From Planctomycetaceae bacterium (GTDB lineage Bacteria; Planctomycetota; Planctomycetia; Planctomycetales; Planctomycetaceae), in the NCBI GenBank assembly GCA_020426485.1, contig JAGQPY010000007.1, forward strand, positions 1-43,290: DNA of 43,290 nt. Reading direction: 5' to 3'. The notes beneath the pieces were generated by a model, which saw nothing but the letters and a program-made list of their open reading frames with translations, searched no databases and had not been told where the DNA came from. Positions 26,575-35,413 of this stretch are shown here, in pieces (the stretch's first letter is position 1; each line of letters opens with the position of its first letter). The position numbers and the translations under genes were made by a program.

Positions 26575-28395
26575 TTAACGACCACCGCTCTGAATAAAGG
26601 CCCGGCCAAGATTAGCGGCATTTTCGCTGTAGACTTTTTCCAACGCGTTCTGAGCGGGAGTCCCGTTCTGGATCTCCATCGCCAGTTGTTGAAGGCGAGC
26701 CGTGCCTCCATGATTAATCAGGAATCTGGTCATCAGCATCCCAACGGGCCCCACTTCGTCAGGGGACAGAGTGCCATCACGAAACAGCGTGCCTGGATCC
26801 GTGATGGTACTGACAGCCTCTGCCGCTCGCTGAGGAATCGTCTTCATAAAGGCAGAGTCAGTGCCCAGACCGGATTCCAACAATCCAAAGCCGCTGCGAA
26901 ACCAGTCCGGCATCGCAGCACCACGCCTAAGGAGGAATGCCTGAGCGAGCAGTGAGTTAAGTAATTGCTGAGTCGTCAAACGGTCTGCGTTCTCAGTATC
27001 ACCGACGTCGTGCAGTGCCACGTAGGCCGTTTCCAGATTCTGATTAATGGATACATGACCGGAGACTCCCGGAGGCGTTCGGCGGTTCATCAGCACCGTA
27101 TTGAACTCTTCGTAATCAAATCGATCCTTCGTGACACAAACGATCAGTCGACCACGCCACGGCTGATCGCCATCCGGCAGTTTGTATTTTGCCGTCAAAC
27201 TGGAAACCTGAGCTTCACCCCAGCTCGAAATCTGTGCCAGCCGCGATTCGTCTGCGTTCCCCAGAACATAAAGATTGGTCGATGTCACTGACTCAAACGA
27301 TTCACGAGGAGCAACACTCTTCCACAACGTCGCCGCCTGCTGCTTTCGACGCTCCGCAAACTCCTGATCGCTCATCGACGCCAGCAGGGCAGCCTCACGC
27401 TCTTCCGGAGTTGGCACCATGCTCCGAATCGACGCTTTGGCATCTTTGCCATCGAAGTGCGCACCCTCCTGAATCCATTTCTCCAATGCCAATGCCTGTG
27501 ACTTCTTCAGGAAGGTCTGATTGCCGGCGGGCATCTTGAGTGGTTCCTGGCGTAGGACCAAATCCACCATGTAACTGCTGTCCGGGTCTCCGGGAACGAT
27601 GGTGTTGCCTGTCGGGCCGCCGGAAAGCAGCTTTTCAAAGGTCTCCATGGAATATCCGCCGCGAGGATTGTTCCCGCTGTGGCACCCCATGCAGACTCCG
27701 ACGAGCCACGGAGCGACATCATCTTTAAAGGACACCGTTTCCGTTCCATCGGCCATCACAACCTTCACTGGAGGTTTCTTCTCGACCATGGAATCACCAA
27801 TGGGCGAGGTTACATCTTCGCCATCAAACTCCGCGCCACCAGCAATCCAGTTTGCCAGCAGCCGAATCTCATCGTCAGACAAACGCTCCCCCCCCTGCGG
27901 CATTCGCTGCTGAGGATTTTCGTTCATCACTTTTGCCAGCAGCAGGCTGCGCTGAGGATTGCGAGGGATCAGGACCGGACCGCTGCGACCACCGCGGCCC
28001 ATATTTGCATAAGTATCCAGCCTGAGATTTGCGCAAACCTGTTCCACACCGTGGCAACGAATACATTTTTCCTTCAGAAGTGGTGCGATTTCCTTCTCAA
28101 AACTGACCGGGATTCCATCCTTCGAGCGAATCAGTGTTGTCATCAGCGCCACGTAACTGCGGTCGCGCTGGTCTTCTTCAGGAATTGCAAGCTCTTCGAC
28201 GCGATCCTCAATCTTCTGAATGACCGCGCGAGCTTCATCGATCTGCTTCTTTCGAATCAGACCAGTGACAGTCCGCAACTCCCGAGTCAGGTCTGACAGC
28301 TCCTTCTTCACCTCAGGAGGTAACGCTGCCTGGCACATCCCCGTGTTCAGCAGACCACTAAAAATCAGAAGGAATACCCAAAAACCGCTTCTCAT
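26575..28395 (-). CDS. Planctomycete-type dihaem cytochrome c protein
   Basis: 606 residues. A signal peptide (about 1-23) is followed by a coiled-coil stretch (about 28-72), then two cytochrome c-like domains with haem sites CIRCH (111-115) and CMGCH (235-239). Both are followed by possible axial Met motifs, QRMPQGGERLS near 163 and LKMPAGNQTFL near 285, and by the NWI/KWI-type ending of planctomycete cytochrome domains (ANWIAGGAEFDGED, EKWIQEGAHFDGKD). The C-terminal half (about 330-606) contains MPDWFRSGFGLLESGLG, resembling inactive peptidase-MA/DUF1570-like domains; no HExxH is present. It is likely periplasmic and involved in electron transfer; its partner is not known. Confidence 0.85.
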   Translation of the reverse strand: MRSGFWVFLLIFSGLLNTGMCQAALPPEVKKELSDLTRELRTVTGLIRKKQIDEARAVIQKIEDRVEELAIPEEDQRDRSYVALMTTLIRSKDGIPVSFEKEIAPLLKEKCIRCHGVEQVCANLRLDTYANMGRGGRSGPVLIPRNPQRSLLLAKVMNENPQQRMPQGGERLSDDEIRLLANWIAGGAEFDGEDVTSPIGDSMVEKKPPVKVVMADGTETVSFKDDVAPWLVGVCMGCHSGNNPRGGYSMETFEKLLSGGPTGNTIVPGDPDSSYMVDLVLRQEPLKMPAGNQTFLKKSQALALEKWIQEGAHFDGKDAKASIRSMVPTPEEREAALLASMSDQEFAERRKQQAATLWKSVAPRESFESVTSTNLYVLGNADESRLAQISSWGEAQVSSLTAKYKLPDGDQPWRGRLIVCVTKDRFDYEEFNTVLMNRRTPPGVSGHVSINQNLETAYVALHDVGDTENADRLTTQQLLNSLLAQAFLLRRGAAMPDWFRSGFGLLESGLGTDSAFMKTIPQRAAEAVSTITDPGTLFRDGTLSPDEVGPVGMLMTRFLINHGGTARLQQLAMEIQNGTPAQNALEKVYSENAANLGRAFIQSGGR

Positions 28396-28530
28396 GGACC
28401 CTGCCCTTTACTGTGCGCGAACCGATGCGACATCAGTGAATCTGCGTTGACGAATCGAATCCGGACCGCCAGAAGCACAACCAGATTGTGGCTGACCTGA
28501 CCCCGGACTCAATATAACGTACAGATGGCC

Positions 28531-28553
28531 AAAAATGTTCGCTTTTCAGCGAA
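28531..28553 (-). terminator. Putative terminator after the PaaK-like gene
   Basis: On the minus strand TTCGCT (28553-28548) pairs with AGCGAA (28543-28538) across a 4-nt loop, followed by CATTTTT (to 28531), 13 bp after the stop codon. The stem is short, so efficiency is uncertain. Confidence 0.45.
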
Positions 28554-28566
28554 AGACCGACGTCAC

Positions 28567-29865
28567 TCAGGACTCCCGGAAAAAACGCTTCCCCTTCAGA
28601 TCAAAGCGAGGAAGTTCGCCCGGCGGAACCAGCCGGACATCGCAGCCAAAGCCAAGGCCTGAACGCAGGCGATTTTGTACTGTCGCCAGAAACTCCCCCC
28701 CGGAATCCGCCATTTCAGGGGTCGGCTCCACGGTGACGCTCAACTCGTGCATCGAGCGAACGGTTTTGACGTCGACGCGATATTCTGCAAGTCCGTCGAT
28801 TTGCCGAAGGACGGCTTCCACACTCGACGGAAAAACATTGTTGCCTCGAATCGTTACCATGTCGTCAGAACGCCCCAGAATCCCACCCTGCAGCCACAAC
28901 AGCTCCCTGCCAACCGGATCATCCTCGACACCAGCCATCACAAGATCGCGCGTTCGATATCGAATCAGCGGTGAGCCAATGCGACCGAGGTTTGTGATCA
29001 CCAATTCTCCCACCTGCCCTTTCGGAACAGGCGACAACGTCTGCGGATCAAGGATCTCGGCGATTGTTTCTGTTTCCAGAAGGTAGAGTCCGCCGGGTCG
29101 ATCGACACTTTCAATTCCCAGCGAAGCAATTTCGGTCATTCCCCAATGGTCGATCACACGGGCATCCCAACTGGATTCCATTCGAGATCGCGTTGCGGAA
29201 ATCGATCCACCGGGTTCACCCGCGACTATAATCAAACGCACACTCGATTCGCGAAGATCAATACCTTCGGCTTCAGCCACTTCTGCCATTCGCAGGGCAT
29301 ACGTTGGTGTGCAGCAAACGACGGTGGCTTCATTCTCAATCATCGCCTGCAGCCGCAGCAAAGTGGACATTCCACCGCCAGCGATGACAAAATTGCCAAG
29401 TCGTGCTGCTCCTTCGAAAGCTGCCCAGAATCCGATAAACGGACCGAAGGAGAACGGAAAGAAGAACCGATCAGAAGCCGTGACACCCGCCAGCAGATAG
29501 ATCTGCCGCCAGCATTCGAGAATCCAGTCCCAACTCTTTGGAGTATCGAGCCAGCGCATGGGACGCCCGGTTGTTCCGGACGTCTGATGAAGGCGACTGT
29601 ACGCCGTCGAAGGGTACGACAGATTGGCACCATAGGGTGGCTGCTGCGTCTGCGAATCGACGAGTTCCTGCTTAGTCGTCAACGGCAGTCGTGAAAGATC
29701 ATTCAGGGATCGAATGTCATCGACCTTCACCTCGGCCTGACGAAACTTATCGGCGTAAAATCGATTGCGTGGAATGATGGTCTGCAACATCTGAAGCAGC
29801 CGCTTCTCCTGAACCGCTTCGATATCGACTCGACTCGACCAGCATTCTTCCGCAGATTTCTCCAT
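28567..29865 (-). CDS. PaaK-like AMP-dependent CoA ligase
   Basis: 432 residues from ATG 29865. The ANL-superfamily P-loop TSGTTGRPMRW has SGTTGRP at about 96-102. Further blocks are HWGMTEIASLGIE, LVITNLGRIGSPLIRYRTRDLV (seen as blocks IGSPLIRYRTRDL and ILGRSDDMVTIRG) and a C-terminal FDLKGKRF. This pattern is that of phenylacetate-CoA ligase relatives, which activate aryl or other carboxylates with ATP and CoA. No phenylacetate degradation genes are nearby, so the true substrate is unknown. A start at 30003 is also open and would overlap deoC by 17 bp; the shorter form matches the family length of about 430. Confidence 0.8.
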   Translation of the reverse strand: MEKSAEECWSSRVDIEAVQEKRLLQMLQTIIPRNRFYADKFRQAEVKVDDIRSLNDLSRLPLTTKQELVDSQTQQPPYGANLSYPSTAYSRLHQTSGTTGRPMRWLDTPKSWDWILECWRQIYLLAGVTASDRFFFPFSFGPFIGFWAAFEGAARLGNFVIAGGGMSTLLRLQAMIENEATVVCCTPTYALRMAEVAEAEGIDLRESSVRLIIVAGEPGGSISATRSRMESSWDARVIDHWGMTEIASLGIESVDRPGGLYLLETETIAEILDPQTLSPVPKGQVGELVITNLGRIGSPLIRYRTRDLVMAGVEDDPVGRELLWLQGGILGRSDDMVTIRGNNVFPSSVEAVLRQIDGLAEYRVDVKTVRSMHELSVTVEPTPEMADSGGEFLATVQNRLRSGLGFGCDVRLVPPGELPRFDLKGKRFFRES

Positions 29866-29986
29866 TGTTGAATTCACTGACCTCAAGGACTCACGGGACA
29901 GGTTTCGAAACTCGGACGACGCAGGAATCAGCCCCGCATCCAAACGCCGGCATGGTTGTACACGAACATAAAATCCATCGTCAGCG

Positions 29987-30712
29987 TCAGTACCCGCCGA
30001 CACTGCCCGTGTTCACCGCATCAATCGGGGACAATCCTAATCGACGTCGACATTCGTCAAGAATCGGTTTCGTCGCACTGGCACCGACGCGAGAAACTCC
30101 GATCGAGCGTACTTCCAGAAGTTTGTCCAGTTCTCGCACGCCTCCGGCGGCCTTGACCTGCACATGAGATCCGGAATGCTGGCGCATCAGTCGAAGGTCA
30201 TCCAGCGTTGCTCCACCGGAACCGTACCCCGTCGAAGTTTTCACCCAGTCTGCATTCAGGCCTGAACACAACTGACACAACCGAATTTTCTGCTCAGCGT
30301 TCAGGTAACAGTTTTCAAAGATTACCTTCACCTTCCGGTCGGCAGAATGAGCGACATCAACAACGGCACGGATATCATTTTCAACATACTCCCAGTCCTC
30401 ACTGAGCACACGAGAGATATTGACCACCATATCCAATTCCTGACACCCGTCAGCAATCGCCTGTTCAGCTTCAAACTTCTTGACTGCTGTGCAGTGCCCC
30501 CCGTGAGGAAATCCAATCGTCGTGGACGGCTGAACTGTCGTTCCGCTCAGCAGATCAGCACAGCGCCTCAGGTAAAACGGCATAATGCAAACGCTGGCCA
30601 CGTCATAGGCAATCGCGAGTTGAATGCCGGACTCCAGGTCGGCCTCTGTCAACGTCGGATTCAGCAAAGAATGGTCAATCATCTTCGCAACATCGGTATA
30701 ACTGCAGTCCAC
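29987..30712 (-). CDS. deoC: Deoxyribose-phosphate aldolase
   Basis: DeoC splits 2-deoxyribose-5-phosphate into glyceraldehyde-3-phosphate and acetaldehyde. The 241-residue class I aldolase has all key residues: ELDMVVNI with Asp at about 94, VKVIFENCYL with the Schiff-base Lys at about 129 and WVKTSTGYGSGGAT with the second Lys at about 158. GTG 30712 is chosen because AGGA lies 8 bp upstream and the product begins just before KMIDHSLLNP. An ATG at 30796 would add 28 residues unlike the family. The isomerase-like gene lies 181 bp upstream on the same strand. Confidence 0.92.
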   Translation of the reverse strand: MDCSYTDVAKMIDHSLLNPTLTEADLESGIQLAIAYDVASVCIMPFYLRRCADLLSGTTVQPSTTIGFPHGGHCTAVKKFEAEQAIADGCQELDMVVNISRVLSEDWEYVENDIRAVVDVAHSADRKVKVIFENCYLNAEQKIRLCQLCSGLNADWVKTSTGYGSGGATLDDLRLMRQHSGSHVQVKAAGGVRELDKLLEVRSIGVSRVGASATKPILDECRRRLGLSPIDAVNTGSVGGY

Positions 30713-30893
30713 AAAATCATTCCTGTTGAAGAAAAACTGAACTCGAAAGAAAACCGGAGCGACATCTACCGGCGAAGCCTCAGAGCGATCTGCCAAAGGC
30801 CATGGTGCAACGTCTCTTCCTGTTGTCAGCCTTCGTTAATGCGGGCCACACAGACGTCACAAGCAACCGCGACGATGGAAAATCGTTGGCTGG

Positions 30894-31817
30894 CTAGCAT
30901 GGCTTCGGGATAAAGTTCCGAAGATATGTATGACTCTGAACGAGAGACAGTCGCCGTCGGGCGAGGGAATCTTCGTAGACACGGTCCTCAACTTCAACGC
31001 ACACCGGCCCTCGATAACCGATGTCGCCAAGCACGGAAAAGAACTGCCCCCAGTTGACATCTCCCAGCCCAGGAAGCTTGGGTACGTGGTATTCCAGAGG
31101 ATGAGCCAGAATTCCGACTTCGTTCAGGCGATGTCGGTCAACTCGAACGTCCTTGGCATGAATGTGAACCAGCCGGCCGGAAAACTCCCTGAGTGCGGAC
31201 AGGTAGTCCATTTGCTGCCAGACAAGGTGCGATGGGTCGAAATTAAGACCAAAGTTGTCAGCGGGAACCGCTTCAAACATCCGCCGCCAGATTGCCGGAC
31301 TGTGCGCAAGGTTCTTTCCTCCCGGCCACTCATCCGAACTGAACAACATGGGGCAGTTTTCAATACCAATGCGAACCCCGTTCTCTGCGGCAAAATTAAT
31401 CAGCGACGGCCAGACATCCAGAAACGCCCGAAAATTCTCGTCGACCGAACGCATCCAATCTCGTCCGATAAAGGTATTGACCGTCTTCACCCCCAATTGG
31501 CGAGCCGCAGCAATTACTGAGCGAAGATGATTCTGAGCAAGCGCCGCTTCTTCTGCGTCCGGTGAGAGAGGGTTGGGATAGTAGCCAAGCCCGCTGATCG
31601 CCACGCCATACTTTTCGGTGAGTTCAGTGATCCGATCGGCTTCATCAACATCAACAGCCGTCACATCAATGTGGGTCACACCGGCGTAACGTCGATCTGC
31701 CCTCCCCGGCGGCCAGCACATCACCTCAACACAGTCGAAACCAATTTCCGCCGCCGTCTTCAGCACTTCTTCCAGAGACAACTCCGGAAGAATCGCACTT
31801 ACGAAACCGAGATTCAT
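30894..31817 (-). CDS. Sugar phosphate isomerase/epimerase-like TIM-barrel protein
   Basis: 307 residues of the xylose isomerase-like (AP endonuclease 2) superfamily. Typical blocks are [14 protein letters not shown] (about 27-40), [12 protein letters not shown] (about 109-120), [11 protein letters not shown] (about 148-158) with the metal-binding Glu, [13 protein letters not shown] (about 193-205) with Asp/His, [12 protein letters not shown] (about 220-231), and a final [11 protein letters not shown] carrying the last Glu. These enzymes isomerise or epimerise sugars with a divalent metal in the cytoplasm. AAGGA lies 9 bp before the ATG. It sits 38 bp after the gene for a hypothetical 342-residue protein and upstream of deoC, which suggests a carbohydrate operon. 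The substrate is unknown. Confidence 0.85.
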   Translation of the reverse strand: MNLGFVSAILPELSLEEVLKTAAEIGFDCVEVMCWPPGRADRRYAGVTHIDVTAVDVDEADRITELTEKYGVAISGLGYYPNPLSPDAEEAALAQNHLRSVIAAARQLGVKTVNTFIGRDWMRSVDENFRAFLDVWPSLINFAAENGVRIGIENCPMLFSSDEWPGGKNLAHSPAIWRRMFEAVPADNFGLNFDPSHLVWQQMDYLSALREFSGRLVHIHAKDVRVDRHRLNEVGILAHPLEYHVPKLPGLGDVNWGQFFSVLGDIGYRGPVCVEVEDRVYEDSLARRRLSLVQSHTYLRNFIPKPC

Positions 31818-31855
31818 AAATTACGGTCCTTACTTTCAGCAGGCGGCACAATGTG

Positions 31856-32884
31856 TCAGCGTTTCTTGCTGCGACACGACTTATCAATATTCATGCCACC
31901 CAGCGCCTCACGATTACGAGCTCGACGTTCGCGAATTTTCCCGGCAATGATGCCCAGAACCCGCTGTGCTCGTTGAGTGCCATTTTGAGAACCCGCCTGC
32001 AGTGCCGCAACCATCGACTTCTGCAGATTGATCATATCGCGGCGATAGGTTTCAAATTCTCGCTGAAAACGGTCCAGTTCAGCTGTCGCAACTCGAGGCT
32101 GAATCACCTGCTGAAAAGTTTCCTCCATCCAGTGCCGACGCCCCGCACCGCTGGTGATGCCTATGTCGTAGGATTTTAACTCCCGATGACACTTCGCAGA
32201 AAGATCTCGAAGCCACCGTCGCGCATCACTCCAGGCATCCCGGTCCTCACGGTCCGACGCCAGCCGCTCGTCAGGAGTCAGGTCGCGATCCATTTTCCCA
32301 AGCGACGCGATCATTGCAGCCAGCTTCTGCCGAACCCCCTGCAATTGACGCTCCACCTGCAGACACGTCTTCCATGCCGCTTCAATTCGTTCGAACATCA
32401 TCCCTTCGGTCATTGGCTGACCGGCCGCTGACGCAGTGCCCCACGGTGAGCTGTCATCAAACAGATCTTCCGAGTACTGATCAAAGTCCTCCGAACCGAC
32501 TTGCGGGGCTTCAGCAACCTGGGTTTCAGACAGCAACTGAAACAGGATCTCCCAACGACCAGCTTCTCCAGGGTGTGGCAATGGCTGATGAAGGTAGGGA
32601 GGAAAGACCGAAGCAGACTGCCATTCGCCGCCAAACAGAGAAATCCGGGAGATCTGCCCCAATCCTATTCCACTGGCCCAAAGCAGTTCCGCCATGGTCA
32701 CAGGCAGACTGGCCAGGCCTTTGAACTGATTGGCAACCGCAGCAAACGAAACGACGATACTGTCCGGAGACGATGGCGGCCAATACCAGACACATACGCC
32801 CGAGATTCCAGCGGCGTTCAAAGGTGGCAGCAACTCCCACTGAGTTGAAGCTGGACGATTTCGTAGAGAGACGAAAGGCACCAT
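31856..32884 (-). CDS. Hypothetical protein with helical C-terminal half
   Basis: 342 residues, no family recognised. ATG 32884 is chosen because a very good Shine-Dalgarno, AAAGGAGG, lies 5 bp upstream; the frame stays open to 32995 without a better signal. The first about 120 residues are mixed, with Pro/Trp-rich hydrophobic pieces (VCVWYWPPSSPDSIVVSFAA). Residues about 145-175 are acidic (EDFDQYSEDLFDDSS). From about 185 on it is helical and rich in Arg, Glu and Gln, probably coiled coil, ending in a basic tail (SCRSKKR). No signal peptide is seen. It is the first gene of a run with the TIM-barrel isomerase and deoC. Confidence 0.65.
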   Translation of the reverse strand: MVPFVSLRNRPASTQWELLPPLNAAGISGVCVWYWPPSSPDSIVVSFAAVANQFKGLASLPVTMAELLWASGIGLGQISRISLFGGEWQSASVFPPYLHQPLPHPGEAGRWEILFQLLSETQVAEAPQVGSEDFDQYSEDLFDDSSPWGTASAAGQPMTEGMMFERIEAAWKTCLQVERQLQGVRQKLAAMIASLGKMDRDLTPDERLASDREDRDAWSDARRWLRDLSAKCHRELKSYDIGITSGAGRRHWMEETFQQVIQPRVATAELDRFQREFETYRRDMINLQKSMVAALQAGSQNGTQRAQRVLGIIAGKIRERRARNREALGGMNIDKSCRSKKR

Positions 32885-33079
32885 CTTGCCTCCTTTCGAC
32901 GATCCCGGAGATGAGATTCCGGCGTTCGGTCCGGCCGAATACCGCTCAAAACTCACAACCCGCCGGAAGGGCCGTTGAGAAAACGAGGCAGCCAACGGGA
33001 ATTCAAAGGAACCGTACCGCCTTCAGTCAGAGATCTGGCGACGACATTCAAAAGTCTACAAAACCTCTGCTTCCCGTTC

Positions 33080-33139
33080 AAAGTGGACAAATCAACATCG
33101 ATGCGATCGCCTTTGGGTCGATCCCCCAAAGTCCACTTT
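33080..33139 (-). terminator. Nested inverted repeats after the flavin reductase gene
   Basis: AAAGTGGAC (33080-33088) is the exact reverse complement of GTCCACTTT (33131-33139), the latter touching the flavin reductase stop codon. Inside, CTTTGGG (33111-33117) pairs with CCCAAAG (33125-33131), and a CGAT/ATCG pair lies near 33098-33108. Together they could fold into a three-way structure. There is no T-run on the minus strand, so a structured 3' end or an RNA element is as likely as termination. Confidence 0.4.
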
Positions 33140-33774
33140 CACGAATGATCGTCGACTCGAAAGCGATCCCTCGTCCGACAGTATTCCTCTCCACCCATCC
33201 GACCAACAGCGCGAAGTTGATTCGGATCCACAAAACCGCCCTCATCAATCACAGCATCGTCGATGGAAAGGTGAACAATCCTGCCAATGACAATATTGGA
33301 GCCACCCGGGCCATCATCAAGGCAAAACCAGTTCATCAGTTCGCATTCAATATGAACAGGGGATTCAGCGACACGTGAGACGCTTACCTTTGCAGCGTCG
33401 ACGGCAGTCAATCCACACTTTTCAAATTCAGATTCACATGCTGGAAACTCCCCAGCCGTTTCGTCCATTGATGCAACGCTGGCATCCGTACAAACATTGA
33501 CACAGAACTCCCGAGTTTCCAGGACGTTACGCAACGTATCCTTGTGGCGACCATGGCGATCATTAGCGGGACAAAAGAGGAGGCTGGGCGGTCGAGATCC
33601 GACACCAGAGAAGAAACTGAATGGTGCAAGGTTATCTATCCCTGAAGCAGATCTTGTTGACACCCACGCAATCGGCCGCGGGACAATAATCCGCACAAGG
33701 TGCTGATAGACCAGAGAAGGACGAAGGCTTGAAGGATCCAGCTCCATGGAGAACTCGCGACTTTCAGCGGACAT
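33139..33774 (-). CDS. Flavin reductase family (FMN-binding split barrel) protein
   Basis: 211 residues, with the flavin reductase-like split-barrel pattern: VPRPIAWVSTRSASGIDNLAP (blocks RPIAWVST and NLAPFSFF, about 32-54), PPSLLFCPAN (about 62-71), KDTLRNVLETREFCVNV (about 78-94, with the KDT block typical of the family), then AESPVHIECEL and VIGRIVHLSID. It would bind FMN and may reduce flavin or act as an oxidoreductase in the cytoplasm. The start at 33774 follows the metalloprotein gene's stop by 7 bp, so the two are very likely co-transcribed. ATG 33747 is an alternative start. Confidence 0.85.
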   Translation of the reverse strand: MSAESREFSMELDPSSLRPSLVYQHLVRIIVPRPIAWVSTRSASGIDNLAPFSFFSGVGSRPPSLLFCPANDRHGRHKDTLRNVLETREFCVNVCTDASVASMDETAGEFPACESEFEKCGLTAVDAAKVSVSRVAESPVHIECELMNWFCLDDGPGGSNIVIGRIVHLSIDDAVIDEGGFVDPNQLRAVGRMGGEEYCRTRDRFRVDDHS

Positions 33775-33781
33775 TCAGGCT

Positions 33782-34393
33782 TCAGGCGACGTCGGAAAGA
33801 CAGTAAAGCCTTGGAACAATACCTTTCCTTCCCACAACAGAACCGTACCGTCGACATAGGCCATCGAAGTCATATTTCAGGAAACGCCGCAGAACTTCGG
33901 GGGGCTTCGTTTTCAGATACTGGCGGACAAATACCGCCATCTGCTGATCGTAACGTGCCTGGCTGGCGGTATGCATGAAACACGGACCGTCAAACCGCCG
34001 AATATCGCCGTCAAAATGCGGGCTGATGTGATACAGCTCGTGGAAAACAGTGACCAGCTTTTCCTGATACGACAGATTCAGAAACCTCGGAAGGTAGAAC
34101 GTCAGAATATAAAGTTGCTCACACTCACCGTCGAACAGCCGCTGAATCGTCCAGATCCGTCCATTTCGTCGATCAAATAAAGTCCCGTTTACAAATCGCA
34201 ACGGGGTAAGACGCGCCTGCAGCCCCCATGAAACCGGAGAACGGGTCTGAGAAAAAACAACCGAAACACGTTCCATCTTTACGTGACGAAACGCTGCATG
34301 CCGATCACAAATATCACGGCACAGATCTCGCATCGCCTCGGAAAAATCGAATCCGGAACTGCCCAAACCGCTCACCCAAAAACAATCTGCCAA
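33782..34393 (-). CDS. Putative zinc metallopeptidase-like protein with HELYH motif
   Basis: 203 residues. VFHELYHISPHFDG carries an HExxH zinc-binding motif (HELYH, about 118-122), inside a domain that also has YILTFYLPRFLNL just before it and a conserved-looking GPCFMHTASQARYD after it. This suggests a gluzincin-like fold; a third zinc ligand could be His126 or a later residue. The N-terminal half has no recognised domain and no signal peptide. The start is uncertain: TTG 34393 opens the frame, while ATG 34333 or ATG 34276 would shorten it. It lies directly upstream of the flavin reductase gene (7 bp). Peptidase activity is not proven. Confidence 0.65.
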   Translation of the reverse strand: MADCFWVSGLGSSGFDFSEAMRDLCRDICDRHAAFRHVKMERVSVVFSQTRSPVSWGLQARLTPLRFVNGTLFDRRNGRIWTIQRLFDGECEQLYILTFYLPRFLNLSYQEKLVTVFHELYHISPHFDGDIRRFDGPCFMHTASQARYDQQMAVFVRQYLKTKPPEVLRRFLKYDFDGLCRRYGSVVGRKGIVPRLYCLSDVA

Positions 34394-34730
34394 GGAAAAC
34401 GAGCGACCAGGAACTCAGCTCCTCGTCTCAGCCGCCCTTCCACATCCACCCGCGTCACACTGATCCTGCACAGTCCATCACAAGCAGAACATTAAGTCTC
34501 ACAACCAATCAACGCGCCGCCGTCTAATCAGCCCCCAACAGCTCACCGTAAAAACCCTACGAAGCCGTCCCTCGTACCATTTGAGTGGCACCTGAAAACG
34601 CAACCGCCGGCCCACTTGAAAATCTCACTCGACGCTGACAAGTTCGCCGCAGCCATCAGACTAGTCAAACACCGCGACTCTCAACACCCCAACCCTGCCA
34701 TGCTTCTCTGTACGGCCATCCACAGCGCAT
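34394..34730. other. Intergenic region between the ribosomal block and the metalloprotein gene
   Basis: About 340 bp with no domain-bearing open frame. It must hold the promoter for the minus-strand metalloprotein/flavin reductase pair. Base composition is C/A-rich on the plus strand. No repeat or hairpin beyond the adjacent terminator was recognised. Confidence 0.45.
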
Positions 34731-34758
34731 AAAAAAAGCCACCAGAAACACTGGTGGC
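34731..34758 (-). terminator. Rho-independent terminator of the ribosomal protein block
   Basis: On the minus strand GCCACCAG (34758-34751) pairs perfectly with CTGGTGGC (34745-34738) across a 5-nt loop, followed by seven T bases (34737-34731). It lies 23 bp after the rplQ stop and ends the long ribosomal transcript. Confidence 0.92.
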
Positions 34759-34780
34759 TCATCATTGCAAACGATGCAAC

Positions 34781-35359
34781 CTATTCCGCTGTCGACTGCT
34801 CCACAACGGGAGCCGCTCGCTTCTTAGCCTTTACACGGTCGCGTTCACCAACAAACTCGATCAACGCCTGCTGGCCAGCATCACCCAGCCGAACAGAAGC
34901 CAGTTTAACGACTCGAGTATACCCGCCATCTCGGTCGGCGTAACGAGGACCAAGTTCCCCAAAAAGAATCTTGACGGCCTGCGGGTCACGGAGTGCAGCA
35001 AACGCACGGCGTCTCAGAGCGACTGCTGGAGCAATCGCCTTTGCCCACTGCTGCCACTTCTCGGACGCTCTCCAAGCTTTCCATCCATCGGAACCCTTCT
35101 CGGCGTCTGTTGCAAACTCAGCAGCCGCGGATTCGTGTGCCGCAGCCTTCTTTGCAAGTGTAACGAGCCTCTCGACAAACGGTCGCAACTCTTTAGCCTT
35201 GGCGACCGTGGTCACGATTCGGCCAGCCACGCGTGGCCGCTGAGGGTCATTCTCGTCGACGACAACCGTCGAAATCAAACTGCATGCCATATTGCGAAAC
35301 ATCGCCTTGCGATGCGACGCATTCCGACCCAGTTTTCGTCCACGAACTTTGTGTCGCAT
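34781..35359 (-). CDS. rplQ: 50S ribosomal protein L17 (bL17) with insertions
   Basis: bL17 is a 50S subunit protein near the exit tunnel. The N terminus [20 protein letters not shown] and the later [18 protein letters not shown] block are clear family signatures. At 192 residues it is much longer than the common bL17 (about 120-130). The excess is internal: about 10-12 residues near 36-48 ([12 protein letters not shown]) and about 40 near 75-115, rich in Ala, Trp, Lys and Glu ([19 protein letters not shown]). The reading frame is unbroken. It is the last gene of the block, 54 bp after rpoA, and is followed by the terminator. Confidence 0.95.
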   Translation of the reverse strand: MRHKVRGRKLGRNASHRKAMFRNMACSLISTVVVDENDPQRPRVAGRIVTTVAKAKELRPFVERLVTLAKKAAAHESAAAEFATDAEKGSDGWKAWRASEKWQQWAKAIAPAVALRRRAFAALRDPQAVKILFGELGPRYADRDGGYTRVVKLASVRLGDAGQQALIEFVGERDRVKAKKRAAPVVEQSTAE

Positions 35360-35413
35360 GGCGACATGCTCTCTCTACAAAACAAACCCAGACTTCAATA
35401 AATCGAAAACGCC

